Positions 1-9,723 are shown, counted from the stretch's first letter. The stretch is DNA of 64,000 nt from Bacillota bacterium (GCA_018333655.1 JAGXTJ010000008.1:62001-126000), one strand, 5' to 3'. Program-made: numbers and translations. Notes: generated by a model from the letters alone, not told the origin.

Positions 1-1692
1 CTACAGAGTGACATACGTGATTTTCTAGCCGCAGTTTCTACGGAAAAGTTAGGAGCCACAGACTGCGCTGCGGCTCTCAAGAAGGTGCAGCTACTAACAA
101 ACCGCATGCGCCACGCGGGGGCTTTTGTGGGTTGCCTAGCAGCCCAGAATGTCAAGGACGACAAAGCCAAACTTCTCGGGGCGAAGGTGCGAGCCATCGG
201 TGCCGGCTTGGCCTCGGTCCTAACTAACCTCGACAAACACCTGCTGCTACTAGACGAGACCGATTGGCAACAACTTTTGGCTGACCCCGAACTTACGCCT
301 CTAAAATTCAACCTAGACGAGCGCCGTCGCCGCGCCAAGGCGAAAATGCCGGCGGCACAGGAGACCCTGGTTAATGACCTTTCTGTCGACGGCTATCATG
401 GATGGTCCAGCCTCTACGACACGGTTGTAGGGCGCATGACCATACCCATCGAGCAAGGCGACAAAACTGTGCACGTTTCCCCTGGCCAAGCTGCCAACAT
501 GATGGTCAGCCCAGACCGCGCCTTTCGCAGCCATGTCTTTAGGCGATGGGAAGAAGCCTGGGCCAAAGAGGCAGATTTCTCTGCCTTGGCCCTAAACAAC
601 TTGGCCGGCTTCAGGTTAAACTTGTACCGCCATCGAGGGTGGGAAGATGTCCTCGCGGAACCGCTCGACTACAACCGCATGGAGCCCGAGACTCTCGCGG
701 CCATGTGGACAACCATTAACAATAACAAGTCCAGATTAATCACCTATCTCGAGCGCAAGAAAAAACTCCTGGGGACGGGCGTACTAAGCTGGCATGATGT
801 AGCCGCACCGAGCACGACAACTGGTGGCAAGATGCCCTTTGATCAGGCTGCCGATTTTATTGTGAAACAGTTCCGTAAAGTTGACCCTTACATGGCCGAT
901 TTCACCGCCGCTTGTTTCACCAAAGGATGGGTTGAAGCCGAGGATCGCCCCGGCAAGCGACCAGGTGCGTTCTGCACTACCTTCCCCGAAAAACAAGAGT
1001 CGCGCGTATTCATGACCTATTCTGGAACTATGAACAATGTCGCCACCCTGGCCCATGAGCTAGGCCATGCCTTTCATCAGGCGGTAATGAACGACCTGCC
1101 CCCCATGGCGCAGCAGTATGCCATGAACGTCGCCGAAACTGCCTCTACTTTTGCCGAGGTCATAGTGGCTGACGCCGCGGTCGCACAAGCCCACGATAAA
1201 GTAGAAAAATTAGCCCTCATTGAAGACAAACTCGAACGCGCCGTCACCCTCTTGATGAATATCCAATGCCGTTTCCTGTTCGAGACCCGCTTTTATGCCG
1301 AACGCCAGGCGGGCCCAGTGAGCAAGGAACGCCTCTGTGAACTTATGGTGGAGGCGCAGAAAGAGGCCTTTGCCAACAGCCTCGACGAATATCACCCGCA
1401 TTTCTGGGCGGCCAAACTTCACTTCTTTAATACCGGAGTCCCCTTCTACAACTTCCCCTACACTTTCGGCTACCTCTTTGCCACCGGGGTATACTCTCAG
1501 GCTGCTAAAGAAGGTCCCTCCTTCGCCGCGAAGTATGTGGCCTTGCTGCGCGATACCGGCAGCATGAAGGTAGAAGACCTAGCCAAACGTCACCTCAATG
1601 TCGACTTATCGCAGACCGAGTTCTGGCAAGCGGCTATCGACTCCGCCTTGTCGGAGCTAGATGAGTACCTACTCCTTACAGCGACCGATTAA
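1..1692 (+). CDS. M3 family oligoendopeptidase (PepF/M3-type), 5' end outside window
   Basis: Zinc metallopeptidase that cleaves short peptides, normally cytoplasmic. The reading frame is open from base 1, so the true start lies upstream; the first internal start-like codon is the GTG at 85. Counting from that codon, the zinc site HELGH falls at residues 324-328, inside a LAHELGHAFHQ block. The third ligand Glu is near 351, in AETAS. This is the M3 arrangement of HExxH plus a Glu about 25 residues on. The visible part is about 563 residues, close to the usual ~590-600, so little is missing. It ends with TAA, followed at once by a strong hairpin terminator. It could be called PepF or the generic M3 family oligoendopeptidase; the substrate cannot be read from sequence. 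Confidence 0.93.
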   Translation, partial: LQSDIRDFLAAVSTEKLGATDCAAALKKVQLLTNRMRHAGAFVGCLAAQNVKDDKAKLLGAKVRAIGAGLASVLTNLDKHLLLLDETDWQQLLADPELTPLKFNLDERRRRAKAKMPAAQETLVNDLSVDGYHGWSSLYDTVVGRMTIPIEQGDKTVHVSPGQAANMMVSPDRAFRSHVFRRWEEAWAKEADFSALALNNLAGFRLNLYRHRGWEDVLAEPLDYNRMEPETLAAMWTTINNNKSRLITYLERKKKLLGTGVLSWHDVAAPSTTTGGKMPFDQAADFIVKQFRKVDPYMADFTAACFTKGWVEAEDRPGKRPGAFCTTFPEKQESRVFMTYSGTMNNVATLAHELGHAFHQAVMNDLPPMAQQYAMNVAETASTFAEVIVADAAVAQAHDKVEKLALIEDKLERAVTLLMNIQCRFLFETRFYAERQAGPVSKERLCELMVEAQKEAFANSLDEYHPHFWAAKLHFFNTGVPFYNFPYTFGYLFATGVYSQAAKEGPSFAAKYVALLRDTGSMKVEDLAKRHLNVDLSQTEFWQAAIDSALSELDEYLLLTATD

Positions 1693-1700
1693 GCTAGCGA

Positions 1701-1729
1701 AGCCCCCACTAGATTAAGAAGTGGGGGCT
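1701..1729 (+). terminator. Rho-independent terminator after the M3 peptidase
   Basis: A 10-bp perfect stem (AGCCCCCACT / AGTGGGGGCT) with a 9-nt loop is followed by CTTTCTTT. It lies between the convergent peptidase and binding-protein genes and serves mainly the plus-strand gene. Confidence 0.85.
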
Positions 1730-1735
1730 CTTTCT

Positions 1736-3244
1736 TTACTCCTCGCCGCCCCGGTAGGCGCCGCGCAAGAGCAGCACCCCCTGCGTCGAGCTCTGTATTC
1801 CACGGATACTAGTGTGTACGGCTGCCAAGCGCGTCGGGTAGAAGAGAAAGATGCGGTTAGCTTCTTGGTACAGCGTTTCCTGTATCTCTTCATACTCCGC
1901 TAATGCTGCGCTAAGATCGAACAATTGCTCTGCGTACAGGAGCCTGGCCTCTAGTGAGGGACTGAGTGCTAATTCCGGGTCACCCCGCAAGGCCTCACCC
2001 ACTTCACCTGTGTAGGGTATAAAACTGCCCACCCACATATCGACGCCCTGCCCGCTCGCGAGCAAATCAAAGAGCTCTCCTGCCGTATGGCTGACGATTT
2101 CAACCCGTATGTTGAGGGCCGACAGTTGCCGCGCCACTTCTCTGGCTGTAGTGAGGTGTATGTGGCTTTCGCGTGTGTGCAAAGTGACTGCAAAGCCCCG
2201 CGCAAAGCCCGCCTGCCGCAGCAGCTCTTTGGCGTGCGCTAGGTCGTAGGTGTAGGCGGCTTGTTCGGCGTGCCCAAACACCGCGGGGGATACCGGCCCA
2301 TCGGCAGCCTGCCCAGAAATACTAAGTGCCCTAAGCAACCAACTGCGGTCCACGGCGTAGTTCAGGGCTTGCCGCACCCTTACATCACGAAATTGTGGCA
2401 GGTCGCCATTCATGCCAATGTAGTAAAGCTCTTGCCTGGGCAAGGACACCTTGCGCACCGCCGGGTAATCGCGCAGGGCTTCGACCTCACTAGAAGTCAG
2501 ATCATAGATAATCTCTACTTCGCCCCTCTTAAGCATCGCCAAGCGCTCACTAGCCTCACGGACAAAGAAGAAAGTCAGGCCCGTAGGCGCCAAGGCCTCT
2601 TTATTCCAGTAGTTAGCATTTGGCACTAGCTCAAGTCGCTCGCCACCATACCACTGTCTTAACTTGAAGGGGCCAGTCCCCACAGCAGTGTGCGTGAGGT
2701 TGTAGTTGCTGTCCTTAAGTCGTTTTTCTAACTCGCGCGGTGACTTTAAAGAAGCGGCGGGATGTGCAAAGTAGTAGGCTAGGGCGAAACTTGGCCCCGT
2801 GGTCGTGAAGGTAATGGAATAGGGCGAGTTGATTACTATGTCCTCTACGAAGGCGAAAAGATTGCGTCTCGCCATGCCGTTTAAGGGGTCAAGTAAGAAG
2901 TCAAAGTTTACCTTCACGGCCTCTGCGTCTAACTTAGCCCCATCGTGAAACTGCACCCCTTCACGCAAGAGAAAAGTAATGGCACGCCCATCGGGGCTAA
3001 TGCTAAATTCGCGGGCTAGACGGGGCACCAGCGTATTTTTCTCTTCTACGGCCAGTAGTCCCTCAAAGATGGCCTGCTGTATGACAGGAGATAAGTGATC
3101 GACGACATTGAAGGGATCAAGGGATACAGGCTCCCCACCAATAGCTATCAACAAGGGAGAAACTTCTGCTTGGCATCCCGTCAAGGACAAGGGGACAGCC
3201 GCGCACAGTGCTAGGGCCAACAATAAGGCAATGCTTTTCTTCAC
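1736..3244 (-). CDS. ABC transporter substrate-binding lipoprotein, family 5 (peptide/nickel type)
   Basis: Extracytoplasmic binding lipoprotein of the SBP_bac_5 family (oligopeptides, nickel or similar ligands). The N-terminus has Lys-Lys, a hydrophobic stretch and a lipobox LTGC (Cys about residue 24), so the mature protein should be lipid-anchored. Family blocks include SLDPFNVVD, an FHDGAKLDAEAVKVNF region and GTGPFKLRQW. Its 502 residues are normal for the family. The start is a GTG. No permease or ATPase gene is adjacent, so it is an orphan that probably works with a transporter encoded elsewhere. The ligand cannot be predicted. Confidence 0.88.
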   Translation of the reverse strand: MKKSIALLLALALCAAVPLSLTGCQAEVSPLLIAIGGEPVSLDPFNVVDHLSPVIQQAIFEGLLAVEEKNTLVPRLAREFSISPDGRAITFLLREGVQFHDGAKLDAEAVKVNFDFLLDPLNGMARRNLFAFVEDIVINSPYSITFTTTGPSFALAYYFAHPAASLKSPRELEKRLKDSNYNLTHTAVGTGPFKLRQWYGGERLELVPNANYWNKEALAPTGLTFFFVREASERLAMLKRGEVEIIYDLTSSEVEALRDYPAVRKVSLPRQELYYIGMNGDLPQFRDVRVRQALNYAVDRSWLLRALSISGQAADGPVSPAVFGHAEQAAYTYDLAHAKELLRQAGFARGFAVTLHTRESHIHLTTAREVARQLSALNIRVEIVSHTAGELFDLLASGQGVDMWVGSFIPYTGEVGEALRGDPELALSPSLEARLLYAEQLFDLSAALAEYEEIQETLYQEANRIFLFYPTRLAAVHTSIRGIQSSTQGVLLLRGAYRGGEE

Positions 3245-3398
3245 AGTGTACCTGGCCTTTCTCAGTCAGCGCTCCTCTCAGGGAGCTATCGTTACATACA
3301 TTCGCTATGGAGGAGTAAAATCCTGCCGAGAGGCCGTCCTCCCTGTGCTAGGGGCCCTTTTTCGCTCATAAAATTAGAGGTAGCAAGGAGGTGAAGAA

Positions 3399-4064
3399 AT
3401 GCACACGAGAGCCTACTTAGCGCTGTGTTTGTCCCTGTTAATCATTTTCACCCCTGCCCTATTTCGCGCCCCTGCTAAGGCCAACGAGCCCCTAAAAGAA
3501 GTGAGCCTCGTTATTGACATCGCCAAACGCAACTTAACGATACTAAATAATGGGCAACCCTGGCGGACATACCCCGTGGCCGTGGGCATGGCAGCTACTC
3601 CTACCCCCGTCGGTGAATGGGCTATTATACAGAAGGACAGGGACTGGGGTGGCGGCTTTGGCACAAGGTGGCTCAGGATAAATGTGCCCTGGGGCATCTA
3701 CGGTATTCATGGTACAAATAAGCCAAGTTCAATCGGTGCGGCGGCCAGCGCCGGATGCATACGGCTACAAAACCGCGATATCGAAGAAATCTACCGCCTG
3801 GTGCGTGTGGGGACTCGCGTACACATTGTCGGTCCCTTAGCTAAAACAAGGGTGACCTCGCCGCAAAGCATGGGGCAAAGTGGCCAAGATGTGCAGCAAC
3901 TGCAACTCGCGCTGCGAGAAAGAGGTTTTGCACCGGGTTTTCTCGATGGCCGCTTCGGCGAGGCGACGAGGGCTGCAGTCGCTCATTTGCAGAGGCATTA
4001 CGGTCTAACCGTCAATGGCCGGGCCGACGACAATGTACTAATCCTCCTCGGGCTAAGGAGGTGA
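3399..4064 (+). CDS. L,D-transpeptidase (YkuD) with C-terminal peptidoglycan-binding domain
   Basis: Cell-wall enzyme that makes L,D cross-links in peptidoglycan or remodels it. Residues 1-28 form a signal peptide. The YkuD domain follows (about 35-145), with the HGTN motif (His104) and the SxGC[IV]R motif with catalytic Cys120. A peptidoglycan_binding_1 repeat (about 155-218, GQSGQDVQQLQLALRERG region) closes the protein. The start is well supported by AAGGAGGTG eight bases upstream. The next gene begins 9 bp after the stop with its own AAGGAGGTGA site, so the two are probably co-transcribed. The order catalytic-then-PG-binding is common in Clostridia spore and envelope enzymes. Confidence 0.93.
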   Translation: MHTRAYLALCLSLLIIFTPALFRAPAKANEPLKEVSLVIDIAKRNLTILNNGQPWRTYPVAVGMAATPTPVGEWAIIQKDRDWGGGFGTRWLRINVPWGIYGIHGTNKPSSIGAAASAGCIRLQNRDIEEIYRLVRVGTRVHIVGPLAKTRVTSPQSMGQSGQDVQQLQLALRERGFAPGFLDGRFGEATRAAVAHLQRHYGLTVNGRADDNVLILLGLRR

Positions 4065-4073
4065 GGACGTAAA

Positions 4074-5396
4074 ATGTTTAAACGTGTAGGGATTTTTATC
4101 TTAATTGCGCTACTGATAGGCGCAGGGCTCTACCATAGGCGTCCCCCACGTACGGAGGATTACTTGGTAGACCCCACGGCGAGGCTAGACCCAGCCCTGC
4201 ATTACCGCATTACCGTGTGGATCGCTCTGCCGGTCATTGCCACTGCGGAGGCTTACCGCAGTGACATTTTGCAGGTATTGGCCGACTTTTCTGCCCTAGA
4301 GGGGAGCATCACAGTGGAGACCTTGTTTGTGGCCGACCATCTCCTAAAGGAGCGTTTGGCCGCGGCCCTCACCGCGGGTACTCCACCCGATCTTGTTCTC
4401 GACACAGCCGAGGCACAAATCAACTACGGCGAACTTCAGTTGCCCCTCGGACGCTACCTTACCAAGTTAGAAAAAGAAAACTACAGCCCTAGCTCCCTCG
4501 CTCAGGCCTCTTTTCGTGGGGCACAGCTGGGTCTGCCTGTGGGTTTTTCGCCACGTGTGTTCCTAGCTAGTACGGGTGTTCTGCAGACTGCGGGATTGTC
4601 CTTAGAGAACATAATTTTGCACGGCTGGACTTGGGAGCAGTTTTTGCAGAGCGTAGCTGCCTCGACCTCTAAAGCGAGACCTGGCTTGGTCTTGACTAAT
4701 GTTGGCACGCCGCTGCTCCAGACTCTCGCCGCCTCCCTAGGGATTCCTTCGCCATGGGACAGCGAAGGACGCTTGAACTGGGGCGAAGAGACCCTGCTAG
4801 CCCTCGCGACAATTGGGCATCAGTTGGCGCGGACCCAGAGCGGAGCAGAGCCAAGCAGTGCCACTGAAAATGCCCTGGCCCTCTTTCTAAACGGAAAAGC
4901 GGCCCTCATCGGACCGCTGAATCCCCCTTTGACTACCTGGCTGCACCATGAAGCCAGGGCACGAAAATTGACGCTCGCTGTCTTGCCTGTACCCTCTCTG
5001 CAAGGCGGGGCCTTTACCGACATGCGGGCCGTAAATCTCATTGCTTTTAGGCAACGCTCACGGCAGAGGCCTGACCATGAACGCATGGTGGCAGAGCTAG
5101 CCAAGTACGTAGCCCCCGAGCTAGGGCAAGTGCTTGGGGAGCACCTGTCCTTTATCCCCCCCCACGCCACCTCTACCCCTCGGACTGATATTCCTTGGCA
5201 GAGCGAGGGAGAAGCCGCTACCAACATGGCCTTTGCCCTCCGCACGCCCTACCGCCTGGGTGGGGAGGGTGCGGAGAAAATGGCCGATTGGGAAGCAGCA
5301 CTCGAGCCGCTGTGGCTGTCTCTAATGAAGGGCGAACTAAGCCCCACCGACTTTTCGCAACAGGCCCACTCTGTTTTAGAGCAACTAGGACCCTAG
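4074..5396 (+). CDS. Membrane-anchored extracellular solute-binding-like protein (family 1 type)
   Basis: A single N-terminal membrane segment (residues 5-18) has no lipobox Cys, so the protein is likely anchored or secreted. The rest resembles family-1 sugar-type binding proteins. It has a beta-strand opening (YRITVWIAL), an alternating fold, a GTPPDLVLDT block near residue 100, FLNGKAALIGP near 280 and a C-terminal helix. Sequence conservation is weak, so the family call is tentative. It sits directly behind the L,D-transpeptidase and has no transporter partners, which hints at an envelope role rather than classical uptake. It converges on the metal exporter; the two stop codons share the tetranucleotide CTAG. 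Confidence 0.6.
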   Translation: MFKRVGIFILIALLIGAGLYHRRPPRTEDYLVDPTARLDPALHYRITVWIALPVIATAEAYRSDILQVLADFSALEGSITVETLFVADHLLKERLAAALTAGTPPDLVLDTAEAQINYGELQLPLGRYLTKLEKENYSPSSLAQASFRGAQLGLPVGFSPRVFLASTGVLQTAGLSLENIILHGWTWEQFLQSVAASTSKARPGLVLTNVGTPLLQTLAASLGIPSPWDSEGRLNWGEETLLALATIGHQLARTQSGAEPSSATENALALFLNGKAALIGPLNPPLTTWLHHEARARKLTLAVLPVPSLQGGAFTDMRAVNLIAFRQRSRQRPDHERMVAELAKYVAPELGQVLGEHLSFIPPHATSTPRTDIPWQSEGEAATNMAFALRTPYRLGGEGAEKMADWEAALEPLWLSLMKGELSPTDFSQQAHSVLEQLGP

Positions 5397-6667
5397 AAAA
5401 CCAAGAGTGCCCTTAAGTAACCAAGGCCAGAATTCAGCCACAGCCCGAGGTTAGTGTGCAATTCAAACCAGTAGATGGCGAAACCAAAGAGTATGGCTGG
5501 GATGGCGGTGATTGTCGTGGCCAGGAGAGCCGAGCGACGATGTAATGCCATAAGAGGAAAGAGGGCGTCGCCATCCTGGGAGATGGCGTTCGCCAAGAGT
5601 GCCGCAAAAGGGATAAGCCCGCGAGAATAGAGAGTGACAAACATAATTTGCGGACCACAACCGGGGATAAGCCCGATTAAGCCACCCATGACGATGGACA
5701 AGGCCCCGGCAGCAAGGAGGACGCTTGCCAGCAAAGCTTCGCCCGCCGCATAGTCGCCCCTGCCCAGCAAAAGAATGGCCAGCTCATAGACCAAGAATCC
5801 GACAAAGACCCATACTACCACGAAGGCAGTCTCCTGTGCGTTATGAATAAAGGTCTCTTTCAGGGAGGTCGCCTTAATTTCTGTCTCCTCATGCGTATCA
5901 TTGTCTAAGAACTTCTTGCCGAAAACCATGAGAACGAAGGACAACACGGCACCTGTCACTCCGACCAGTAGACCAAAGTTTGGAAAAAAGAGGGCATCCG
6001 TATCCACTTGAGCCAGCCCTAGGACCGCCAGCACTAGCCCCACCGACAAAAGACCCCAGAATACAATAAAACCCTGGTGTGTGAGACGGTAGCCGAGCGT
6101 TTCCTGAGGTAGATGACCCCTAATTTGGTGATGGAGCACTAGGTCAATGTCATCGCCTTCGCCATGACCGATATGGGGTGCGTGAGCATGTGGCCCCACA
6201 TGCCGGTGCAATTTCTCCACTTCTTTCTTGGTGAGACGTGAGGCACGGTAGTTACGAAGCAGTTTCTCGCCGAGTGAAGTTCTGTCCACCAAGTAGCCGG
6301 TTAAAACAGCCGCACCGAAAGCTAAGGCGCTGACATAAACATATTGCACTGGCATGGTAGCTATCATCACGAAGGCCGAGTCACCGGTGGTGGCCACTAG
6401 GGTCGCCACTACCGCACCAAAAGTAACGGTACCCTTGATAAACAAAGGCATGATAAAAATCGAGCCCCCACAGCCAGGGATGAGCCCAAAGAGGGCCCCC
6501 AGCACAGGTTGCCACCCCTTTGATCTTTCAATCGTGGCCACAAATGCTCCGCCCTTACGATAATTGATGAAACCAAAAAGCAGAAGCACCGCCCCCACAA
6601 AAGCGCCCACGTCAATGAATGCCCCTGCCATACTTTCTAGTACGAGCTGCCATACTGTCTCTATCAT
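5393..6667 (-). CDS. Putative 10-TM heavy-metal exporter (PF11449 type, 'putative manganese transporter')
   Basis: Polytopic membrane protein in two related halves, each carrying a GLIPGCG motif (first half about residue 60, second about 340). Between them is a histidine-rich cytoplasmic loop (LHRHVGPHAHAPHIGHG, about 150-167) likely to bind metal. These features match the ArsP_2/DUF2899 family, annotated as arsenic efflux or as a putative manganese transporter. The 424-residue length is typical. It is transcribed divergently from gltX across a 163-bp gap. The metal is not decided by sequence; the His-rich loop favours a divalent cation. Confidence 0.8.
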   Translation of the reverse strand: MIETVWQLVLESMAGAFIDVGAFVGAVLLLFGFINYRKGGAFVATIERSKGWQPVLGALFGLIPGCGGSIFIMPLFIKGTVTFGAVVATLVATTGDSAFVMIATMPVQYVYVSALAFGAAVLTGYLVDRTSLGEKLLRNYRASRLTKKEVEKLHRHVGPHAHAPHIGHGEGDDIDLVLHHQIRGHLPQETLGYRLTHQGFIVFWGLLSVGLVLAVLGLAQVDTDALFFPNFGLLVGVTGAVLSFVLMVFGKKFLDNDTHEETEIKATSLKETFIHNAQETAFVVVWVFVGFLVYELAILLLGRGDYAAGEALLASVLLAAGALSIVMGGLIGLIPGCGPQIMFVTLYSRGLIPFAALLANAISQDGDALFPLMALHRRSALLATTITAIPAILFGFAIYWFELHTNLGLWLNSGLGYLRALLVF

Positions 6668-6780
6668 CCACTTCCCCCTACATCAATACGTAGTGCCAGC
6701 ACCCGCATCCTGCTCGCACCCTAGCCAGTAATTCGCGACAACCACTTCTTTTTCCTGCTAGGCCACGGTACTCCCCTGAC

Positions 6781-6809
6781 TTGACACTCGGCATTTGGCA
6801 GGGTAGATT
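6781..6809 (+). promoter_or_regulatory. Sigma-A-type promoter of gltX
   Basis: TTGACA at 6781-6786 and TAGATT at 6804-6809 are separated by exactly 17 bp. They lie 21 bp upstream of the gltX start codon, with an AAGGGGG ribosome site between. Confidence 0.75.
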
Positions 6810-6830
6810 GATGTCAAGGGGGAATTTTTG

Positions 6831-8279
6831 ATGGCTACACCAGCATATCGCGTTCGCATAGCGCCGAGTCCCACCGGGGATGCCCATGTGGGGCATGCCC
6901 GAACCGCGCTCTATGACTATATTTTAGTCAAGCAAAACGCTGGCACATTTATCTTACGCATCGACGACACCGACACAGCTCGCAACACCGCCAACTCAGA
7001 AGCGGGGGTCATTCGCGGGCTACAGTGGCTCGGCCTTGATTGGGACGAAGGCCCCGATAAAGGTGGCGAGCATGGCCCTTACCGACAGAGCGAGCGCTTA
7101 AGCACATACCACCATTATGCACAACAATTGCTCACCGAAGGCAAGGCCTACGAGTGTTTCTGTTCGCAAGAGGAGCTCGAGGTCATGCGCATGGCCCAGC
7201 AAGAGGCTAAAGAAGACCCCAAGTACAACGGTCAATGCCGCTTACTCAGCGCGGAGCAGAAGAATACCCTTGCCTCTTCTGGGCGCGTACCTACGGTGCG
7301 CCTCTTGGTTACGGGCGGCATAGTAGGCTTTGATGACTTGGTGCGGGGGTGGATAGAAACCGACACTTCGCTCATGGGCGACTTCATTATTCTCAAGTCA
7401 AATGGTATCCCCGTTTACAATTTTGCCACGGTCATCGACGATCATCTCATGGAAATCAGCCATGTCACGCGCGCTGCCGAGCACATCATTAACACCATCC
7501 CCCAGGTGCTGATTTACCAGGCCCTCGGCTGGTCTATGCCCAAATTTGCTCATTTCAGCACCATGCTCAATGAGGATCGCACTAAAATGAGCAAACGCAA
7601 AGGGGCGACTTTCATCGGCCAGTATGCGGACATGGGGTACTTACCTGAAGCCATGCTTAATTTCCTGGCTTTCTTGGGCTGGAGCCCGGGAGACTCTGGC
7701 GACGAGATTATGACCCTAGACGAGATGATCGCCAAGTTCTCACTAGACAAATGCACCGTTTCTAATGCTATTTTTGATGCCAAGAAACTTGACTGGATAA
7801 ATGCCAAGTGGATTCGCCGTTTGAGCCCCTTAGATTTAGCCGTACGCATGTTGCCATTTTTGCAGCGCGCCGGCCTCACCGACAACGAAGTCGACATTAA
7901 CTGGCTCTCACGCCTAGCAGTTCTCGTGCAGGAGCGCATGACCCGCCTAGATGAGGCCCCCGTTATCTCGGCCCTCTTTTTCGTGGAACCTGACCTGCCC
8001 TACCAGGAAATTAGGCAGACCTTGGCCGAGGCCGAGGGCAAGAGCATTCTTATGAGCATTCTCGATACTCTCCTTGCCACCACCTGGAACGAGGTCGAAA
8101 TCGAGAAAGCTCTGCGTGGGCTGCAACCGAGCCTTGGCATCAGCATGAAAACTTACTTCATGACCTTGCGCCTAGCGACCACCGGCAGTACGGTATCGCC
8201 CCCGCTCTTTGCCAGTCTTGCCGTCCTGGGCAAGGAACGCGTAATTGCACGGCTCACCCGCACCATCAGCAATATCTAG
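6831..8279 (+). CDS. gltX: Glutamate--tRNA ligase
   Basis: Charges tRNA-Glu (possibly also tRNA-Gln) with glutamate in the cytoplasm. It is a class I synthetase: the HIGH signature appears as HVGH at residues 19-22 and the KMSKR loop at 252-256. A CFCSQEE segment followed by a YNGQC segment marks the zinc-binding insertion seen in many GluRS. The length of 482 residues is typical. The ATG at 6831 is preferred over a TTG one codon earlier because it sits at proper distance from AAGGGGG. The gene has its own promoter and a terminator behind it, so it is monocistronic. Confidence 0.96.
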   Translation: MATPAYRVRIAPSPTGDAHVGHARTALYDYILVKQNAGTFILRIDDTDTARNTANSEAGVIRGLQWLGLDWDEGPDKGGEHGPYRQSERLSTYHHYAQQLLTEGKAYECFCSQEELEVMRMAQQEAKEDPKYNGQCRLLSAEQKNTLASSGRVPTVRLLVTGGIVGFDDLVRGWIETDTSLMGDFIILKSNGIPVYNFATVIDDHLMEISHVTRAAEHIINTIPQVLIYQALGWSMPKFAHFSTMLNEDRTKMSKRKGATFIGQYADMGYLPEAMLNFLAFLGWSPGDSGDEIMTLDEMIAKFSLDKCTVSNAIFDAKKLDWINAKWIRRLSPLDLAVRMLPFLQRAGLTDNEVDINWLSRLAVLVQERMTRLDEAPVISALFFVEPDLPYQEIRQTLAEAEGKSILMSILDTLLATTWNEVEIEKALRGLQPSLGISMKTYFMTLRLATTGSTVSPPLFASLAVLGKERVIARLTRTISNI

Positions 8280-8298
8280 TGTAATGCATACTAAGACA

Positions 8299-8325
8299 AA
8301 GCCCTCGCCATTATGGCGAGGGCTT
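8299..8325. terminator. Bidirectional hairpin between gltX and the MATE gene
   Basis: A 12-bp perfect stem (AAGCCCTCGCCA / TGGCGAGGGCTT) with loop TTA lies between the convergent genes. T-rich flanks are short on both sides. Confidence 0.75.
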
Positions 8326-8331
8326 ACGTTA

Positions 8332-9723
8332 CTAGTTGGCATCGGAACAAACTTCGGTCGGAGTGGGTGTAGCAAAGCTCTGTTGGCGGACGACGGCCTT
8401 CGCCTTCCATGCTCCGCCAAGGTACCGGAGGACAGGGACGAAGACAGCAATGCTCCAACCAATGGGGATAGACCACCAAATGCCCCGATAGCCAAGTGCT
8501 GTCGTAGTCAGCCAGTAGGCCATGGCGACACGAACCACTAGGCTAGTTAGCGAAGTAAAGAGAGGAATGAAAGCGTCACCTGCGCCGCGCAGTACGCCAT
8601 TTAGCACCATCAAGGTCCCGAAAACGACGTAGAAGACCGATACAGTACGCATGTAATCGACACCCATGGCGATAACTTCAGTTTCTGCGGCTGAGACAAA
8701 TACAGTTACTAACTGCGCGCCGACCGTAAATACCAGGATCGTCACCATGAGGGTGCTCACGATCACCATGGCTAGGGTAGCCTTAAGCCCCGCACCGATG
8801 CGATCAAAGCGTCCTGCCCCAATGTTTTGGCCAGTGTAAGTAGAGATGGCCATACTAAAGTTCATGATGGGCATCATGGCGAAAGAGTCCATGCGTCCGG
8901 CTGCGGCAAAAGCCGCCATGGTGGTGGGGCCGAAACCATTGACCAGAGACTGCACGACGAGCATACCGACCGAGGCAATACCTTGTTGTAGTGAGGAGGG
9001 TATGCCAATTTTGACCATAGTGGCAAAAATGTCTCTGTCAAAAGACCATTCGTGTCGCGAAAATTTGAGAAATGGAATGCGGTAAAAGATGTATATCAGG
9101 CTAAGCGCCGAGGACAGCCCCTGTGAAATGACGGTTGCCCAGGCCACACCCGGAACACCCCAGCCCAGGTAGACGACAAAGTACACATTCAATACCACAT
9201 TGACGATGGTAGAAACAATGAGAAAGTAGAGGGGTGTCTTAGAGTCGCCTAGGGCACGCAAGATGCCGGCCAGAGCGTTGTAAACAAACATGAACACGAC
9301 TCCGCCAAAGAAAATCTGCATGTAGGCAGCAGCATCTGGCAAGATACTCTCTGGCGTGCCTAAGAGAACTAGCAATGGTCTACTCGCGAAAACCCCCACT
9401 ATGCTCACCACAGCGGCACTAATGACTTGAAAAGTGATTGCTGTCGAAATGGCCCGCCGAGTCTTGGCGTGGTCCTTAGCACCAAAGTACTGTGAAATGA
9501 CTATGCCAGAGCCCATGCTGAGCCCAAGCACCACAGAGACGAGCAAAAAGATAACAGGAAAGCTCGTGCCGACCGCGGCTAAGGCCTGCGGGCCGATAAA
9601 GCGCCCCACGACAATAGCATCGACCATGTTGTAGAACTGCTGAAACAAGTTGCCAATGAACATGGGTATGGAGAAAGACCAGATCAGTTTCGCGGGTGAG
9701 CCCTGGGTCATGTCCCTGATCAT
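8332..9723 (-). CDS. MATE family multidrug/sodium antiporter
   Basis: Twelve-helix efflux protein that expels organic cations or drugs in exchange for Na+ or H+. The opening DMTQGSPAKLIWSFSIPMFIGNLFQQ is split by the membrane entry typical of MatE proteins, and a second MatE half begins near residue 235. An upstream in-frame ATG exists at 9771, but the ATG at 9723 has AAGGTGG at good spacing and gives the standard family N-terminus (463 residues). There is no linked regulator. The substrate is unknown. Confidence 0.9.
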   Translation of the reverse strand: MIRDMTQGSPAKLIWSFSIPMFIGNLFQQFYNMVDAIVVGRFIGPQALAAVGTSFPVIFLLVSVVLGLSMGSGIVISQYFGAKDHAKTRRAISTAITFQVISAAVVSIVGVFASRPLLVLLGTPESILPDAAAYMQIFFGGVVFMFVYNALAGILRALGDSKTPLYFLIVSTIVNVVLNVYFVVYLGWGVPGVAWATVISQGLSSALSLIYIFYRIPFLKFSRHEWSFDRDIFATMVKIGIPSSLQQGIASVGMLVVQSLVNGFGPTTMAAFAAAGRMDSFAMMPIMNFSMAISTYTGQNIGAGRFDRIGAGLKATLAMVIVSTLMVTILVFTVGAQLVTVFVSAAETEVIAMGVDYMRTVSVFYVVFGTLMVLNGVLRGAGDAFIPLFTSLTSLVVRVAMAYWLTTTALGYRGIWWSIPIGWSIAVFVPVLRYLGGAWKAKAVVRQQSFATPTPTEVCSDAN

